DNA of 64,000 bases from CAZQVN01 sp964596775 (GTDB lineage: Bacteria; Eisenbacteria; RBG-16-71-46; JABDJR01; JAWXBZ01), in assembly GCA_964596775.1 (NCBI GenBank), contig CAZQVN010000009.1:1-64000 (forward strand). The letters run 5' to 3'. A model generated the notes under the pieces. It saw only the letters and a list, made by a program, of their open reading frames with translations. It was not told where the DNA came from and did not search any database. Position numbers and translations under genes: made by a program. Position 1 is the first letter of the stretch; each line of letters begins with the position of its first letter. This document shows, one piece after another, positions 18,699 through 27,214 of the stretch.

Positions 18699-20864
18699 TC
18701 ATCGCGATTCCCGCGTGGCCAGCTCGGTGCGATCCCCGAGAAAGAGAATCACCGTTCCGTTGCACTCCGGCGTGAGCGGGGCGTTCGGCGCCGGAAACTG
18801 GCGCACGACCACCCCCTGGCCGGTGACCTTCCCCTCCAGCGCCGAATCCTTGAGCCGGCGCAGGGCCTGGCGGAGCGTCATCCCAACGAGATTCGGGGCG
18901 GGCGGATGAATCGCCGCAGCCGCCGGCGGCGCGACGGGAGCCGCCTCCAGGTCGTTGTCTTCGTCGGACGCATCGGCAAGGTCGCCGGCGTCGAGGGCGT
19001 CCTCCGCGGAGGCGGCGTCCAGTTCCGCGGCCTCGGCGTCGAACTCCTCCGCCAGGCGCACCGCCAGGGAATCCGCCGCGGCGCTCTCCGGGTCCGTCGA
19101 CCGGACCGGGTTGATCCGTCCCGTCGGCCGGGGCGACTTCAGCTGCCCGGGAAGGGCGGCCACCGTCTCGAATTCCGGCACGAGCACCGGCCGCAGCGCC
19201 TTGGGCGCGGCGTTGATGATCTCGCGGAACGCCGGAGCCGCCGTCGACCCTCCGTAGATCTTTCCGACCGGCTCGTCGAGCACGATGTACACGACGAGGC
19301 GCGGGTTGTCGATCGGCGCAACGCCGATGAACGACGCGTAGTACTTCTTCACGTACTGGCCGGTGGCCGGGTCCACCTTGCGGGCCGTTCCGGTCTTTCC
19401 GCCCACCGTGCACCAGTCCACGGCGGCTTCCTTCCCCGTGCCGTCCGTGACGACCTTGGCCATGAACCTCAGCAGCGTGCGCGCGGTCGTCTCGGAGACG
19501 ACGCGCCGCACCGCCTCCGGCTTCGTTTCCATGACGACCCGGCCGTCCGGGCCGATGATCTGCTTGACGAAGCGCGGCTTCATGAGGATTCCGCCGTTGG
19601 CGAACGCGGCGTAGGCGAGCGCCATCTGCAGGCCGGTGGCCTGGATTTCATATCCGAACGCGATCGTGGCCGGCGTGCGGCCGGACCAGTGCTCCCGCCG
19701 CTTCAGGTATCCGGAATCCTCGCCGTTCAGGCCCACCCCGGCCCGCTCGCCGAATCCGAATTTCTTCAGGTGGTGATAGAAGCGCTCGCGGCCGAGCTTC
19801 ATCCCGATCTGGGCCATGGCCACGTTGGAGGAGTGGACGAACGTGTCCTCGAACGAGAGCACGCCGAACTTTTCGTGATCGGTGATCGGCCGCCCCTGGA
19901 GCACCCACGTCCCGTTCATGCAGTTCACCGGCGTTTCCGGCCGCATCAGGCCGTCCTCGAGCGCCGCGGCCACGGTGATCCCCTTCATCGTCGAGCCGGG
20001 CTCGATCCGGTCGCTGAGGACGTGGTTCCGGAAATGGGCGGTCGGATACCGGTCGAAGAACGTCGGGTCGTAGGTGGGCACGTTGGCCATCGCCAGGATG
20101 TCCCCCGTCTTCGGATCGAGGACGATGGCCCAGCCGGCCTTCGCGTTGCAGCGCTCGACCGCGTCCGCGAGGCGGTCGGCGGTGACCTCCTGCAGGTACT
20201 CGTCGATCGTGAGCATCAGGTCGTTGCCGGCCACCGCCGGGCGCTCGTAACCGAACGGGTGACGCCCCCCGCGCGCGTCGCGCCGGAAGGTGCGCCAGCC
20301 GGGAATCCCGCGGAGCTCGTGATCGAACGTCTTTTCCGTGCTCTCGATGCCGTCCTGGTCGATCCCGACGAAACCGGTCACGTGGGCGGCGCCGGCACCG
20401 AGCGGATAGAACCGCTTCGGCTGCATGTCCATGCGGATCCCGTCGAGGTCGAGCGCCTCGAACTCCTCGATCTCGAGGGGCACCGGCTTCTTGTTCAGCT
20501 CGACGGTCGGCATCGACTTCGTCATCGAGCGGTCGAGTTCCTTGACCGTCATGCCGAGCATCGGGGACAGGCGCTGGGCCACCATCAGGCGGTAGGCCGG
20601 ATCCTTGAGGCGGGCCGGTTCGGCCACGACGGTCGGGTTGTCCAGCGAGTAGGCCAGCGGCGTTCCGTTGCGGTCGAGAATGCGGCCCCGGTGGGGGAGA
20701 TAACGCACCCGTTCCTTGTGCTGCTTGCGGCTCGTGGCCAGGTGCCTGTCGTGCTCGACGATCTGGATCCAGCTCAGCCGTATCGTCACCACGGCAAACA
20801 GGATCAGCCCGACCCGCCCGAGGATCCGGAGCCGGGCCCGGCTTCCGGAGGCGGCGGAACTCAC
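18699..20864 (-). CDS. ftsI: Septal transpeptidase FtsI (PBP3) with acidic linker and PASTA domain
   Basis: This class B penicillin-binding protein crosslinks septal peptidoglycan. It has one N-terminal membrane helix, a PBP dimerisation domain with R-G-x-I-x-D-R-N-G-x-x-L-A, and a transpeptidase domain with the active-site S-T-M-K (about residue 291), S-S-N (about 345) and K-T-G-T (about 490). After it comes a roughly 70-residue Ala/Asp/Glu-rich linker and one PASTA domain (from about 650). PASTA domains on an FtsI are commoner in Gram-positives and some candidate phyla than in proteobacteria. The GTG start overlaps the ftsL stop (GTGA). Length 721 residues. Confidence 0.95.
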   Translation of the reverse strand: MSSAASGSRARLRILGRVGLILFAVVTIRLSWIQIVEHDRHLATSRKQHKERVRYLPHRGRILDRNGTPLAYSLDNPTVVAEPARLKDPAYRLMVAQRLSPMLGMTVKELDRSMTKSMPTVELNKKPVPLEIEEFEALDLDGIRMDMQPKRFYPLGAGAAHVTGFVGIDQDGIESTEKTFDHELRGIPGWRTFRRDARGGRHPFGYERPAVAGNDLMLTIDEYLQEVTADRLADAVERCNAKAGWAIVLDPKTGDILAMANVPTYDPTFFDRYPTAHFRNHVLSDRIEPGSTMKGITVAAALEDGLMRPETPVNCMNGTWVLQGRPITDHEKFGVLSFEDTFVHSSNVAMAQIGMKLGRERFYHHLKKFGFGERAGVGLNGEDSGYLKRREHWSGRTPATIAFGYEIQATGLQMALAYAAFANGGILMKPRFVKQIIGPDGRVVMETKPEAVRRVVSETTARTLLRFMAKVVTDGTGKEAAVDWCTVGGKTGTARKVDPATGQYVKKYYASFIGVAPIDNPRLVVYIVLDEPVGKIYGGSTAAPAFREIINAAPKALRPVLVPEFETVAALPGQLKSPRPTGRINPVRSTDPESAAADSLAVRLAEEFDAEAAELDAASAEDALDAGDLADASDEDNDLEAAPVAPPAAAAIHPPAPNLVGMTLRQALRRLKDSALEGKVTGQGVVVRQFPAPNAPLTPECNGTVILFLGDRTELATRESR

Positions 20865-21310
20865 CTGCGTCCTTCGACCTGGGCGCCACGGCGGGAACCG
20901 GACACGGTCCAGTCGGTGGCGGCGGAAACGGGCGGAGCGATGCGGTCGATGAGCCCGGCGGCGACTTCGGCGTTCTGTTCCAGCGCGGGATGGAAGCGGA
21001 CGAGATGCATGTCGGCCACGGACGGCTCCATCATCCCCAGGCGCTCCCGCGCCGACGGATCGAGATCGCTGAGACGCACCTTGTTCAGGAGCTTCAGCCG
21101 GTTGGAATTCAGATCGGACAGGAGGTTTTCGTTGTCGTGCCGGGCCCGCTCATAGCGGAGCCACGTGGACGTGAACTGCACATTGAGCCAGACCATGCCC
21201 ATGGCCCCCACGGCCACGAGCGACATGCCCAGTACGGCTCCGAGAACCGTGCGCCGCACTCCGAACAGGTGATCGCCCCCGCGCCTGCCACCCCGACGAT
21301 CCCGCTTCAT
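20861..21310 (-). CDS. ftsL: FtsL-like bitopic division protein
   Basis: The 149-residue protein has a basic cytoplasmic N-terminus, one membrane helix (about 18-43), and then a helical, probably coiled-coil stretch (R-Y-E-R-A-R-H-D-N-E-N-L-L-S-D-L-N). That is the FtsL/DivIC plan, and the position between rsmH and ftsI is where ftsL always sits. Sequence identity in this family is low, so position carries much of the weight. The ATG overlaps the rsmH stop (ATGA); the open frame further upstream is ignored. Confidence 0.82.
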   Translation of the reverse strand: MKRDRRGGRRGGDHLFGVRRTVLGAVLGMSLVAVGAMGMVWLNVQFTSTWLRYERARHDNENLLSDLNSNRLKLLNKVRLSDLDPSARERLGMMEPSVADMHLVRFHPALEQNAEVAAGLIDRIAPPVSAATDWTVSGSRRGAQVEGRR

Positions 21311-22209
21311 CCGCCTTCCCTCCTCGCCGCGCGCAGACGCGCGCTCCTGCTCCGACTGTTTTCGGCCAACTCCTCCTGCGAAGGAGTCACCGCACCCCGC
21401 GTCAACAGACGCCACGGCGCCGGCGTGTCGGCCGCCGGCCATGGCATCGGTTTCCCCATGGTCACCGGGGAGAAGAACCGCTTGACGATCCGATCCTCCC
21501 CCGAGTGGTAGGACAGGACGACGACCCGCCCTCCCGGCCTGACCATGTCGTACAACCCCTCGAGCGCCGCCTTCAGCGCCCCGAACTCGTCGTTGACCGC
21601 GATCCGCACCGCCTGGAACACGCGGGCCAGATCCTCCGGCCGCCCCGCCCCGCCCTTCGATGCCGCCCCGGACAGATCCGCGGTCGTGTCCAGCGGACGG
21701 GCCCGGACGATCGCCCGCGCCACCCGCCGCGCGCCCCGGACATCCCCGTTTTCCTTGAGAATCCGGGCCAGTTCCTCTTCATCCGCCGTGTTCAGCAGGT
21801 CCCGCGCATCCGGGCGACGCCCCGGTTCCATGGACATGGACAGCGGTCCCGCGGACTGGAACGAGAATCCCGCGCCGGGATCATCCAGCTGCTCCGAGGA
21901 AACGCCGAGATCCAGAAGCACGCCGTCCACGCCTTCCGGCGCGAACGGGAGAACGGCCTGTCTCATGTCCCTGAAGTTGGAGGCCTGGAGAACGAACCGT
22001 TCGCCGTGCCCGGCCAGGTTGGCCCGCGTCCTCTCCAGGGCGCGGGCATCCCGGTCGAGCCCGATCAGAAAGCCTCGCGGTCCGAGAGCTTCGAGAATGA
22101 CCGCGGCGTGCCCACCCGACCCCACCGTCGCGTCACAGATCCGGTCATCGGGCGAGGCGACGAGAAGTCCCACGACCTCCCGGGCCATCACCGGCTGATG
22201 ACGTTTCAA
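21307..22209 (-). CDS. rsmH: 16S rRNA (cytosine-1402-N4) methyltransferase RsmH
   Basis: RsmH (MraW) methylates C1402 of 16S rRNA using SAM. The 300-residue protein shows H-Q-P-V-M-x-x-E-V at the start, D-A-T-V-G-S-G-G-H (SAM site), D-R-D-A-x-A-L, L-L-D-L-G-V-S-S-x-Q-L-D-x-x-x-x-G-F-S-F, and the C-terminal S-Y-H-S-G-E-D-R-I-V-K-R-F-F. The usual P-L-D-M-R-M motif reads P-L-S-M-S-M here, a mild deviation. It is the second gene of the dcw cluster. Confidence 0.95.
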   Translation of the reverse strand: MKRHQPVMAREVVGLLVASPDDRICDATVGSGGHAAVILEALGPRGFLIGLDRDARALERTRANLAGHGERFVLQASNFRDMRQAVLPFAPEGVDGVLLDLGVSSEQLDDPGAGFSFQSAGPLSMSMEPGRRPDARDLLNTADEEELARILKENGDVRGARRVARAIVRARPLDTTADLSGAASKGGAGRPEDLARVFQAVRIAVNDEFGALKAALEGLYDMVRPGGRVVVLSYHSGEDRIVKRFFSPVTMGKPMPWPAADTPAPWRLLTRGAVTPSQEELAENSRSRSARLRAARREGG

Positions 22210-22317
22210 TTCCGGTAACCGATCCCGCCGGCCGCCGCCCTGAATCGAAGGTCCGGGCCGCTGGGAGTCGACCCTTCCATCAAACGGTCGGCGGGATCCC
22301 TTTTCATTCCATTCGTG

Positions 22318-22848
22318 CTATGTTTCTTCGTCAGGAGGCGTCGACCCGTTCCGTAACCGGGCCACTTCCTGGTTCGCCAGCATCTTGACGTCCTCGAGCC
22401 GGTCATGCGTCTCTTCGATCGAGATGATGTTCCGGTCGTCGAGGAAGTCCTTCCAGTTCTCGAGGCTGTAGATTTCGAGATGATCGAGCGCTCCGTACAC
22501 GACGACCTGCGACTTGACGTCGATCCCCACGTCCTCCATCTGAAGCGTGGAGAGCGTCACGCGCCCCTGGTTGTCCATGACCATCTCTTCCATCGTGGCC
22601 ATCCAGCGCCGGATTCCCTTGCGCGTGGCGGGATCGCTGAAGCTCGTCGTCCTGATCTTCTCTTCCATGATCTGCCAGTGATCGAGCGCATAAACATCGA
22701 GGCACTTTCCCTGCCCGCGGACTGCCACAAGTGTTCGCTTGGCCCGGGGGGTCAGGGCTTTAGCAAACCGCGCCGGCACGGTAAGCCGACGCTTCTGGTC
22801 CACGGCACAGGGAACAGTGCCTCGAAAGGTGTATTCTTCTTCGGCCAT
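22318..22848 (-). CDS. mraZ: MraZ, transcriptional regulator of the dcw cluster
   Basis: MraZ is a SpoVT/AbrB-like DNA-binding protein that represses the dcw promoter. Two double-psi beta-barrel repeats are seen: F-R-G-T-x-x-x-x-V-D-Q-K-R-R-L-T-V-P-A-R-F near the start, and M-D-N-Q-G-R-V-T-L-S near residue 90, each with the D-x-x-G/K-R signature. At 176 residues it is about 30 longer than usual because of a charged C-terminal tail. It is the first gene of the cluster and has candidate MraZ boxes about 80 bases upstream. Confidence 0.92.
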   Translation of the reverse strand: MAEEEYTFRGTVPCAVDQKRRLTVPARFAKALTPRAKRTLVAVRGQGKCLDVYALDHWQIMEEKIRTTSFSDPATRKGIRRWMATMEEMVMDNQGRVTLSTLQMEDVGIDVKSQVVVYGALDHLEIYSLENWKDFLDDRNIISIEETHDRLEDVKMLANQEVARLRNGSTPPDEET

Positions 22849-22926
22849 CTTCGGTCCCCGCGCATTGACCGATATGGGTAAACGATCCTCGATCTACCAA
22901 AATCAGGGGGTAAGTGGGCTGACCCA

Positions 22927-22941
22927 CCACCCGTTGCCACA
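22927..22941 (-). promoter_or_regulatory. mraZ: Candidate MraZ box pair upstream of mraZ
   Basis: On the minus strand, TGTGG and GGTGG occur with a 10-base start-to-start spacing (GTGGC-N5-GTGGT). Known MraZ operators are short G-rich pentamers (TGGG- or GTG-type) repeated once per helical turn just upstream of mraZ. Only two clear copies are seen, so this remains a candidate. Confidence 0.45.
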
Positions 22942-23007
22942 AACTAAGCGTTCGTCGAAACCGAAGCAAGCTTTTTTTCGCGGATAAGTGCGACTACAGG
23001 ATCTTTT

Positions 23008-24483
23008 TTGACCGCAACCGACTACGAGCCCCCGGCCGCCCCGCGCTCCGACCCGTTTTTCAACCGGGCCGGGCTGCTGATCCTCGTTCTCCTCTTTATA
23101 GTGGGTAACCTGTACGGGCTCAGTTCCTACCCCGCCCCGTGGGTCGACGAGGGGTGGATCGCCGAGGTGGCCGCGGTGATCTCGACCGGCCAGCCTCCCG
23201 GAAACCCGTCACACGGAACGCTTTACCACTTCAACGACAGGCTGTACTGGATGCCCCCGCTCTACTTTTACCTGCTGGGTGGGTGGTTCACCCTATTTTC
23301 CGTCGACCTGGTGAACGCCCGCCTGCTGAACGGACTGTTCGGCCTCCTGACGCTGATTCTCGTCTTCGAGTACGGCCGGCGGCGGATCGGGCCGACCGCG
23401 GCGTTCCTGGCCGGTCTCGTCCTCCTCTGCGAACCGTTCGCCTGGAAGGCGTTCCGGACGGTGCGCTTCGAGTCGCTGATGGCCCTGGCCGGATTCGCCC
23501 TGATCGCGGCGCTCGACCGCACCCTGGACCGGTCCGAACCGGCGGGGCGCCGGTCCCTCGGCGGGTGGCTGATCTGCGGAGCGCTGGCCGGAGTGCTCGT
23601 GAACGTTCACCCGAACGCGGTGCTCTTCTGCGCCGGCGCGGTGGCCGTGCTGCTGGTGCGCGGCGGCCCCGCGGCGTTCCGCACCCGCGGGCCATGGACG
23701 GCTCTCGGCGTCGCGCTGCTCCTCTGCGTCCCCTATGTCCTCTACTGTCTCGGCGACGCGGCGACCGGGTTTGCGAATCTGAAGGGGCAGAACGCGTTTC
23801 ATCTCGACACGTCGCACGGACCGCCGATGCTCCGCGAGTGGTCGCGTTACGCGGGGTTCTATCCCTGGCCGTTCCGGGCGCCGGCCGCGCTGGCGTCGCT
23901 CGCGGTGCTGATCGCGGCGGTGGCCGGCGTGCGGCACGCGTTCACGAAGACGATGCTGCTCCCCCTGGGAGTGGGACTGACCTGCCTGTTGTTCCTGCCG
24001 AACAAGACGCTGCTCTATTTCGTTCCGCTGGTGCCTTTCCTGGCGCTCCTGGCCGCCGACTGGTGGCGGCGCACCCGCGGCTTGCGATCCGCGCTGGCCG
24101 TGGGCGTCCTGATCCTCTCCGGCGCCGCGGTGGAAGGGGGACTCCTCCACCGGAACCGCGGGTGCGATTTCCGGACCGTGTTCGCGGAGATCGAAGCGAG
24201 CCTCGAACCGGGGGATCGCATCGCCGGAACGTTCGTCACCTGGTGGGCCGCCTGGCCCCGACCGTTTCACGAATTCAGCCGCGGCGCCACGCTCACGGCG
24301 GTGGAGGCGTTCCGCCCCACGGTGATCCTCCTCGGGGACCGCCAGTGGACGCAGGAGGTCCCGACCCGGTTCGGCCCGCTGGCCCGCGACCTCGACCGGG
24401 AATTGTCCGTCCGCGGAACGCTGGTCCGGAACACCGGGGACGGCTGCATCGGACACATCTCCATGTGGCGGTTCACCGAGTGA
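23008..24483 (+). CDS. GT-C type (PMT/ArnT, GT39-like) membrane glycosyltransferase
   Basis: The 491-residue protein has about 11 predicted membrane helices. Right after the first is the periplasmic loop P-W-V-D-E-G-W, whose Asp-Glu pair is the catalytic signature of PMT/ArnT-like enzymes. These use polyprenyl-phosphate sugars to glycosylate a lipid or protein outside the inner membrane; the acceptor is unknown. The TTG start is chosen because AGGA sits eight bases upstream and the hydrophobic part begins soon after. It is divergent from mraZ and not clearly in an operon. A second protein of the same broad class lies at the right edge of the window. Confidence 0.78.
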   Translation: MTATDYEPPAAPRSDPFFNRAGLLILVLLFIVGNLYGLSSYPAPWVDEGWIAEVAAVISTGQPPGNPSHGTLYHFNDRLYWMPPLYFYLLGGWFTLFSVDLVNARLLNGLFGLLTLILVFEYGRRRIGPTAAFLAGLVLLCEPFAWKAFRTVRFESLMALAGFALIAALDRTLDRSEPAGRRSLGGWLICGALAGVLVNVHPNAVLFCAGAVAVLLVRGGPAAFRTRGPWTALGVALLLCVPYVLYCLGDAATGFANLKGQNAFHLDTSHGPPMLREWSRYAGFYPWPFRAPAALASLAVLIAAVAGVRHAFTKTMLLPLGVGLTCLLFLPNKTLLYFVPLVPFLALLAADWWRRTRGLRSALAVGVLILSGAAVEGGLLHRNRGCDFRTVFAEIEASLEPGDRIAGTFVTWWAAWPRPFHEFSRGATLTAVEAFRPTVILLGDRQWTQEVPTRFGPLARDLDRELSVRGTLVRNTGDGCIGHISMWRFTE

Positions 24484-24545
24484 TCGGGTAACTTCCCCGG
24501 CACGGCGCCACCGCGCCGGCCGATCGAAACCACATGGAGCCCTTC

Positions 24546-27200
24546 ATGAACCGGATCATTCGGACAACCCTGACCGCCCTGTGCCTGACCTGCGCCGTCC
24601 TGGCCGCTCCCGGCCCCCTGTCCGCCGCTCCGGGATCCGCGGACGATCCGCTGCTTCTCAACGAACCCCATGACGCCGCCCTCCCGAGTCCCGAGGCGTT
24701 TCTCGGCTACCCGGCCGGCGCGCAGTTCACGCCGCACCACCGGGTCGTCGAGTACTGCCGCGCCCTGGCCGCGGCCAGCCCGAAGGCGGTGTGGACGGAA
24801 TACGGATCCACATACGAAGGGCGGCCGCTCGGCACGCTGCTCATCTCCTCCGAAGCCAACCTGGCCCGCCTCGACGCCATCCGCGCCGACAACGCCCGCC
24901 TGTACGACGCGGGGCGCACGAGCCGCGCCGAGGCCCGGGCCATTGCCGAGCGGGCACCGCTCATCGTCTGGCTGTCCTACACGGTTCACGGCGACGAGGC
25001 GTCGGGCACGGAAACCGCGATGCAGGTGGCCTGGCAGCTCGCCGCGGGGAGTTCGTCGGCGGCCCTGCTGGACAGCCTGGTGGTCGTCATCGACCCCTGC
25101 CTGAATCCCGACGGGCGCGATCGCTACGCGGCGGGGTTCGCCCGGTCGACCGGATCGAAACCCGACCCGAATCCCGCCGGCTGGGAACATGTTCAGGACT
25201 GGCCGGGGGGGCGCTACAACCACTACCTGTTCGACCTGAACCGCGACTGGGCCTGGCGCACGCAGGTCGAAACGCGGACGCGCGAAGCGGCATACCTCGA
25301 ATGGCGCCCCCAGGTGCACGTGGACTTTCACGAGATGAGCTACTCCTCGTCCTACTTCTTCTTCCCCGCCGCGGAGCCGTTCAACGAAAACCTGCCGGCG
25401 CAGACCCGGTTCTGGGGAGAGCGCTTCGGCCGGGGCAACGCGGAGGCGTTCGACCGGCACGGGTGGCCGTTCTACACGTCGGAGGAGTTCGACATGTACT
25501 ACCCGGGCTACGGCGACACCTGGCCGACGTTCCAGGGAGCCACCGGCATGACCTACGAACAGGCCGGCCACGGACGGGCCGGGCTGGTCATCGAGCGCCG
25601 GGACGGATCCCTGCTCACGCTGCGCGACCGCCTGACGCGCCACTTCGCGTCCTCGATGGCCACGCTGTCCACCGCCCGCGCGGAACGCATGCCGCGGCTG
25701 ATGGACTACTACGCGTTCTTCTCCGAGGCGATTTCGGCGCCGCTGTCCGGACCGGCCGCCTATCTCATTCCCCCGGGGTCCGATCCGCACCGGATCGCCG
25801 AACTCGTCAACCTGCTGATCGACCACGGAGCGATCGTCGAGCGGGCCATGGAGTCGCTGAACGTGCCCGGCGCCCGCGACTACGATGGCCGGCCGGCGCG
25901 GGCGACCCGCTTCCCCGCCGGTACGTACGTGATCCCGGTGCGCCAGCCGCTGCGCGCGCTCGTCAATGCCCTGCTCGAACCGGAAGCCGCGCTTCCCGAC
26001 ACGCTGTTCTACGACATCACCGCCTGGTCGCTGCCGCTGGCCTACGGCGTCGAGGCCTTCACCTCGGATCGCGAGCCGTCCGGACGCCGCGACCGGGTCA
26101 CCCGCGCCGAGGCGCCGGCGGGGGGCGTGGTCGGAGAGGGGCCGGCCGTGGCCTGGATCATCCCGTGGACCGCCAACGCGGCGCCGCGCCTCCTGAACCG
26201 GCTCTTGGCCGAGGGGGTCCGCGGCTCCTTTGCCACCCGGACGTTCGAGAGCGACGGCCGGCCGTTCGAGCGGGGCACGATCGTCCTCCCCCGGACCGGA
26301 AACCCGGATTCGCTGGGGGCGATGATCGACCGGATGGCCCGCGAGACGGGCGTGTCCGTGTACACCGCCGGCTCCTCCTGGACCTCGAGCGGCATCGATC
26401 TCGGTTCCGACCGGATGGTGTCGCTCCGGACTCCGAGGGCCGCGGTGGTCTGCGGCGAGGGGGTGGATCCCACGTCGTTCGGCTCCGTCTGGTTTCTCCT
26501 CGACCGGCAGTACGAGATTCCGGTCACCCTGCTCCCGCTGGCGACGCTCGCCTCGACCGACCTGTCCCGATTCAACGTCCTGATCTTTCCCGACGACGAA
26601 TCGGGGGACGGGTCGAGCTACGCCTCGGCGCTCGACAGCCTGACGATCGACCGGCTGAGCCGGTGGGTCCGCGCGGGGGGCGTGTTCACCGGGCTGCGCG
26701 GCGGCGCGGCCTGGGCCACCCGCGACCACGCCGGGCTCGCGTCCGTGCACCTCAAGTCCGACGAGGACGAGGACGACGAGGAGGAGGACGAGGAGGATCG
26801 CGATGCGGAGATCGCGCGGAAACTCGCCACGATCGAGCAGCGCGAACGGGAAAACCGCCTGAAGCGGATTCCGGGGACGATCCTCCGCGTCGTTCTCGAC
26901 CCGGCCCATCCCCTGTCCTACGGCTACGAGGGGGAGGCGCGGATCCTCAAGACCGGTTCAGTGATCTTCGAACCGGGTGATCCCGGCATGAACGTCGGCT
27001 ACTACCCGCGCGCGCCGCGCGTTTCCGGATACATCTCGCGGGAAAACGAGGACCGGGTCGCGGAAACCCCGTTTCTCGTGGTCGAGCGCCTGGGGCGCGG
27101 CAGCGTGATCCTCTACAACGAGGATCCGAACTTCCGCGTCTTCTGGTACGGCCTGAACCGGCTGTTCCTGAACAGCCTGTTCTTCTCCGCCGGTTTCTAG
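24546..27200 (+). CDS. Secreted M14-family zinc carboxypeptidase-like protein
   Basis: A signal peptide spans roughly the first 28 residues. The M14 domain follows with the zinc motif H-G-D-E-A-S-G-T-E (His and Glu three residues apart, near 150), then N-P-D-G-R-D-R-Y, the third zinc ligand in V-D-F-H-E-M, and a candidate catalytic Glu in T-Y-E-Q-A-G-H. The C-terminal half (about 450 residues) is a large domain of unclear function, interrupted by a strongly acidic run (Asp/Glu, coded at about 26758-26800). The ATG at 24546 has GGAG six bases upstream; an ATG four codons earlier has none. Likely a periplasmic or extracellular peptidase acting on peptides. Confidence 0.85.
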   Translation: MNRIIRTTLTALCLTCAVLAAPGPLSAAPGSADDPLLLNEPHDAALPSPEAFLGYPAGAQFTPHHRVVEYCRALAAASPKAVWTEYGSTYEGRPLGTLLISSEANLARLDAIRADNARLYDAGRTSRAEARAIAERAPLIVWLSYTVHGDEASGTETAMQVAWQLAAGSSSAALLDSLVVVIDPCLNPDGRDRYAAGFARSTGSKPDPNPAGWEHVQDWPGGRYNHYLFDLNRDWAWRTQVETRTREAAYLEWRPQVHVDFHEMSYSSSYFFFPAAEPFNENLPAQTRFWGERFGRGNAEAFDRHGWPFYTSEEFDMYYPGYGDTWPTFQGATGMTYEQAGHGRAGLVIERRDGSLLTLRDRLTRHFASSMATLSTARAERMPRLMDYYAFFSEAISAPLSGPAAYLIPPGSDPHRIAELVNLLIDHGAIVERAMESLNVPGARDYDGRPARATRFPAGTYVIPVRQPLRALVNALLEPEAALPDTLFYDITAWSLPLAYGVEAFTSDREPSGRRDRVTRAEAPAGGVVGEGPAVAWIIPWTANAAPRLLNRLLAEGVRGSFATRTFESDGRPFERGTIVLPRTGNPDSLGAMIDRMARETGVSVYTAGSSWTSSGIDLGSDRMVSLRTPRAAVVCGEGVDPTSFGSVWFLLDRQYEIPVTLLPLATLASTDLSRFNVLIFPDDESGDGSSYASALDSLTIDRLSRWVRAGGVFTGLRGGAAWATRDHAGLASVHLKSDEDEDDEEEDEEDRDAEIARKLATIEQRERENRLKRIPGTILRVVLDPAHPLSYGYEGEARILKTGSVIFEPGDPGMNVGYYPRAPRVSGYISRENEDRVAETPFLVVERLGRGSVILYNEDPNFRVFWYGLNRLFLNSLFFSAGF

Positions 27201-27214
27201 AAGCGGAGTTCCCG

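Noticed and set aside
24267..26909. Minus-strand frame of 880 codons opposite the GT-C and M14 genes
   Set aside because: Shadow of two well-supported genes; composition (Arg, Gly, Val, Glu) has no domain pattern.
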